A stretch of 64,000 nucleotides of DNA from Coriobacteriaceae bacterium AM100-PB1-1D-6A (GTDB lineage Bacteria; Actinomycetota; Coriobacteriia; Coriobacteriales; Coriobacteriaceae), in contig JAQDNC010000003.1 in the NCBI GenBank assembly GCA_027660625.1, positions 62,001 through 126,000 on the forward strand. Reading direction: 5' to 3'. The notes under the pieces were generated by a model that did not search any database, was not told where the DNA came from, and saw only the letters and a list, made by a program, of their open reading frames with translations. Positions 63,058 to 64,000 of this stretch are shown piece by piece. A program made the position numbers and the translations under genes. Numbering within the stretch: position 1 is the stretch's first letter; every line of letters begins with the position of its first letter.

Positions 63058-64000
63058 TTACGAAGCGGCGGCTATGTGCGCAAGCGCCTCAACGAGATCC
63101 TGAGAACTCACGGGTTTGCTCAGATGCGCGTTCATGCCCGCCTCGCGCGAAAGCCTACGGTCGTCGGCAAAGGCATTGGCGCTCACGGCGATAATCGGCG
63201 TGGTCGCGGCGTCCTCGCGATCGAGCGCTCGAATCTGACGCGTGGCCTCAAGGCCATCGATGCCGGGCATCATGATGTCCATCAATACCACGTCGTACTC
63301 GTGCGGCGCACTCGCGGCAAACGTCTCGACGGCAGACTCGCCATCTTTGACATGTGTCACGACGGCACCGGCGCGGTCGAGCGTAAACTGTGCGATCTCG
63401 GCATTCAGGTCGTTATCCTCTACGAGCAAAACGCGCAGGCCCTGGAGCACGTCGCTGTCGCCTGCATCCACGCGAACTGCCTGGGGAATCTCGGAACTCT
63501 TGCACTTCTCAAACGGCAGGCAAATGGTAAACGTCGTTCCCTGCCCCAAGGCGCTTGTAAAGCTCATGGTTCCGCCCATAAGCTCGACCAACTGCTTGGC
63601 AATAGACGCGCCCAGGCCAGTTCCCGATGAAGCGCCTTCCACTTGTTGTTCCTCGCGGCTAAACGGCTCGTAGAGGTGCTGTTGAAACTCCTCGCTCATG
63701 CCAATGCCGTTATCGGCGATCGTGTATTCATAGACGGGGACACCGTCCACCGGCTCCACCTCGCGGCATGTCAGGCGAACATAGCCGCCCTGGCGGTTGT
63801 ACTTGACGGCATTACCGGCAATATTGAGCAACAGGCGCTTGAGGTGCGTCACGCTCACCCGGGCATAGGGATGATCAAGAGTCCGTTGGTCGCAGATAAT
63901 TGTCACCAGGCGCTCCTCGGCTTGGCGCTCCAGAATATCGCACACCTCACGGTTGAGGGCCACCATATCTGTAGGCACGAGATTCAGGTCGACCTGCCCG
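63058..64000 (-). CDS. Hybrid histidine kinase/response regulator, C-terminal part (cut by window edge)
   Basis: At least 313 residues of the minus-strand gene continue beyond base 64000. Present are the HATPase domain (NIAGNAVKYNRQGG, DNGIGMSEEFQQHLYEPFSREE, GTGLGASIAKQLVELMGG) and a receiver (LLVEDNDLNAEIAQF, VLMDIMMPGIDGLEA with the phosphoacceptor Asp). It is very similar to the end of the kinase at 59746-62466, so the two are likely paralogues. The His-box and sensor lie outside. Signal unknown. Confidence 0.88.
   Translation of the reverse strand, partial: GQVDLNLVPTDMVALNREVCDILERQAEERLVTIICDQRTLDHPYARVSVTHLKRLLLNIAGNAVKYNRQGGYVRLTCREVEPVDGVPVYEYTIADNGIGMSEEFQQHLYEPFSREEQQVEGASSGTGLGASIAKQLVELMGGTMSFTSALGQGTTFTICLPFEKCKSSEIPQAVRVDAGDSDVLQGLRVLLVEDNDLNAEIAQFTLDRAGAVVTHVKDGESAVETFAASAPHEYDVVLMDIMMPGIDGLEATRQIRALDREDAATTPIIAVSANAFADDRRLSREAGMNAHLSKPVSSQDLVEALAHIAAAS

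Overview
The window is GC-rich, densely coded bacterial chromosome. The gene set suggests a gut Coriobacteriia species, most likely Collinsella: a choloylglycine/bile-salt hydrolase, an N-terminal-rubredoxin rubrerythrin, PdxST vitamin B6 synthesis, large GGDEF/EAL proteins, many LysR/MocR/GntR regulators, and frequent AAGGAGG ribosome sites with some GTG/TTG starts. The genus is an inference from gene content; there is no rRNA or other taxonomic marker here.

Layout. 0-6 kb: an alcohol dehydrogenase/aldehyde dehydrogenase pair (the second cut by the window edge) behind two Rex-like dyads, a rubrerythrin, then pdxR divergent from pdxST. 6-13 kb: a protein with a long RGG-repeat tail, a DHA2 efflux pump, a peptide deformylase with an altered motif, an Xre-HTH/aminotransferase fusion with a four-copy GTTCAATTT operator cluster, and a LysR divergent from a frameshifted DMT transporter. 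13-23 kb: Kup, bile-salt hydrolase, a deformylase-like protein lacking its catalytic Glu, purine and uracil permeases, an esterase, a MetE-like protein, a LysR and a HAD phosphatase. 24-26 kb: a TPP riboswitch with attenuator driving thiM, a thiamine-binding protein and thiE. 26-32 kb: a patatin and two paralogous c-di-GMP enzymes. 31.7-32.6 kb: an AT-richer scar with a DUF3784-like gene and a likely IS30 fragment. 32.6-43 kb: flavin reductase, ArsC-like, CobW-like, trmL, a UvrA-like/AAA ATPase pair, a TetM-type ribosomal-protection GTPase, rsmJ and small proteins. 44 kb: an IS200-type element. 45-53 kb: rlmA, a frameshifted MATE pump, a LysR/DMT pair, ung, an SDR with a VUT-family transporter, and prfC. 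53.4-53.7 kb: an eight-copy alternating inverted-repeat array upstream of a GntR/ABC operon. 56-64 kb: EamA transporter, ClC channel, LOG protein, K+ channel, and two hybrid sensor kinases, one with a 23-bp duplication in its signal-peptide coding region and one cut by the window edge.

Standouts are (1) the array at 53380-53684, whose arms recur every 40 bp in alternating orientation and show compensatory changes expected of RNA hairpins; (2) the out-of-frame 23-bp tandem duplication at 59669-59714; (3) the RGG-tailed protein; (4) two deformylase-family proteins each missing a different catalytic residue; and (5) several dispersed palindromic intergenic families, one of which carries the stop codons of two genes. 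No CRISPR array, rRNA, tRNA or prophage was seen.
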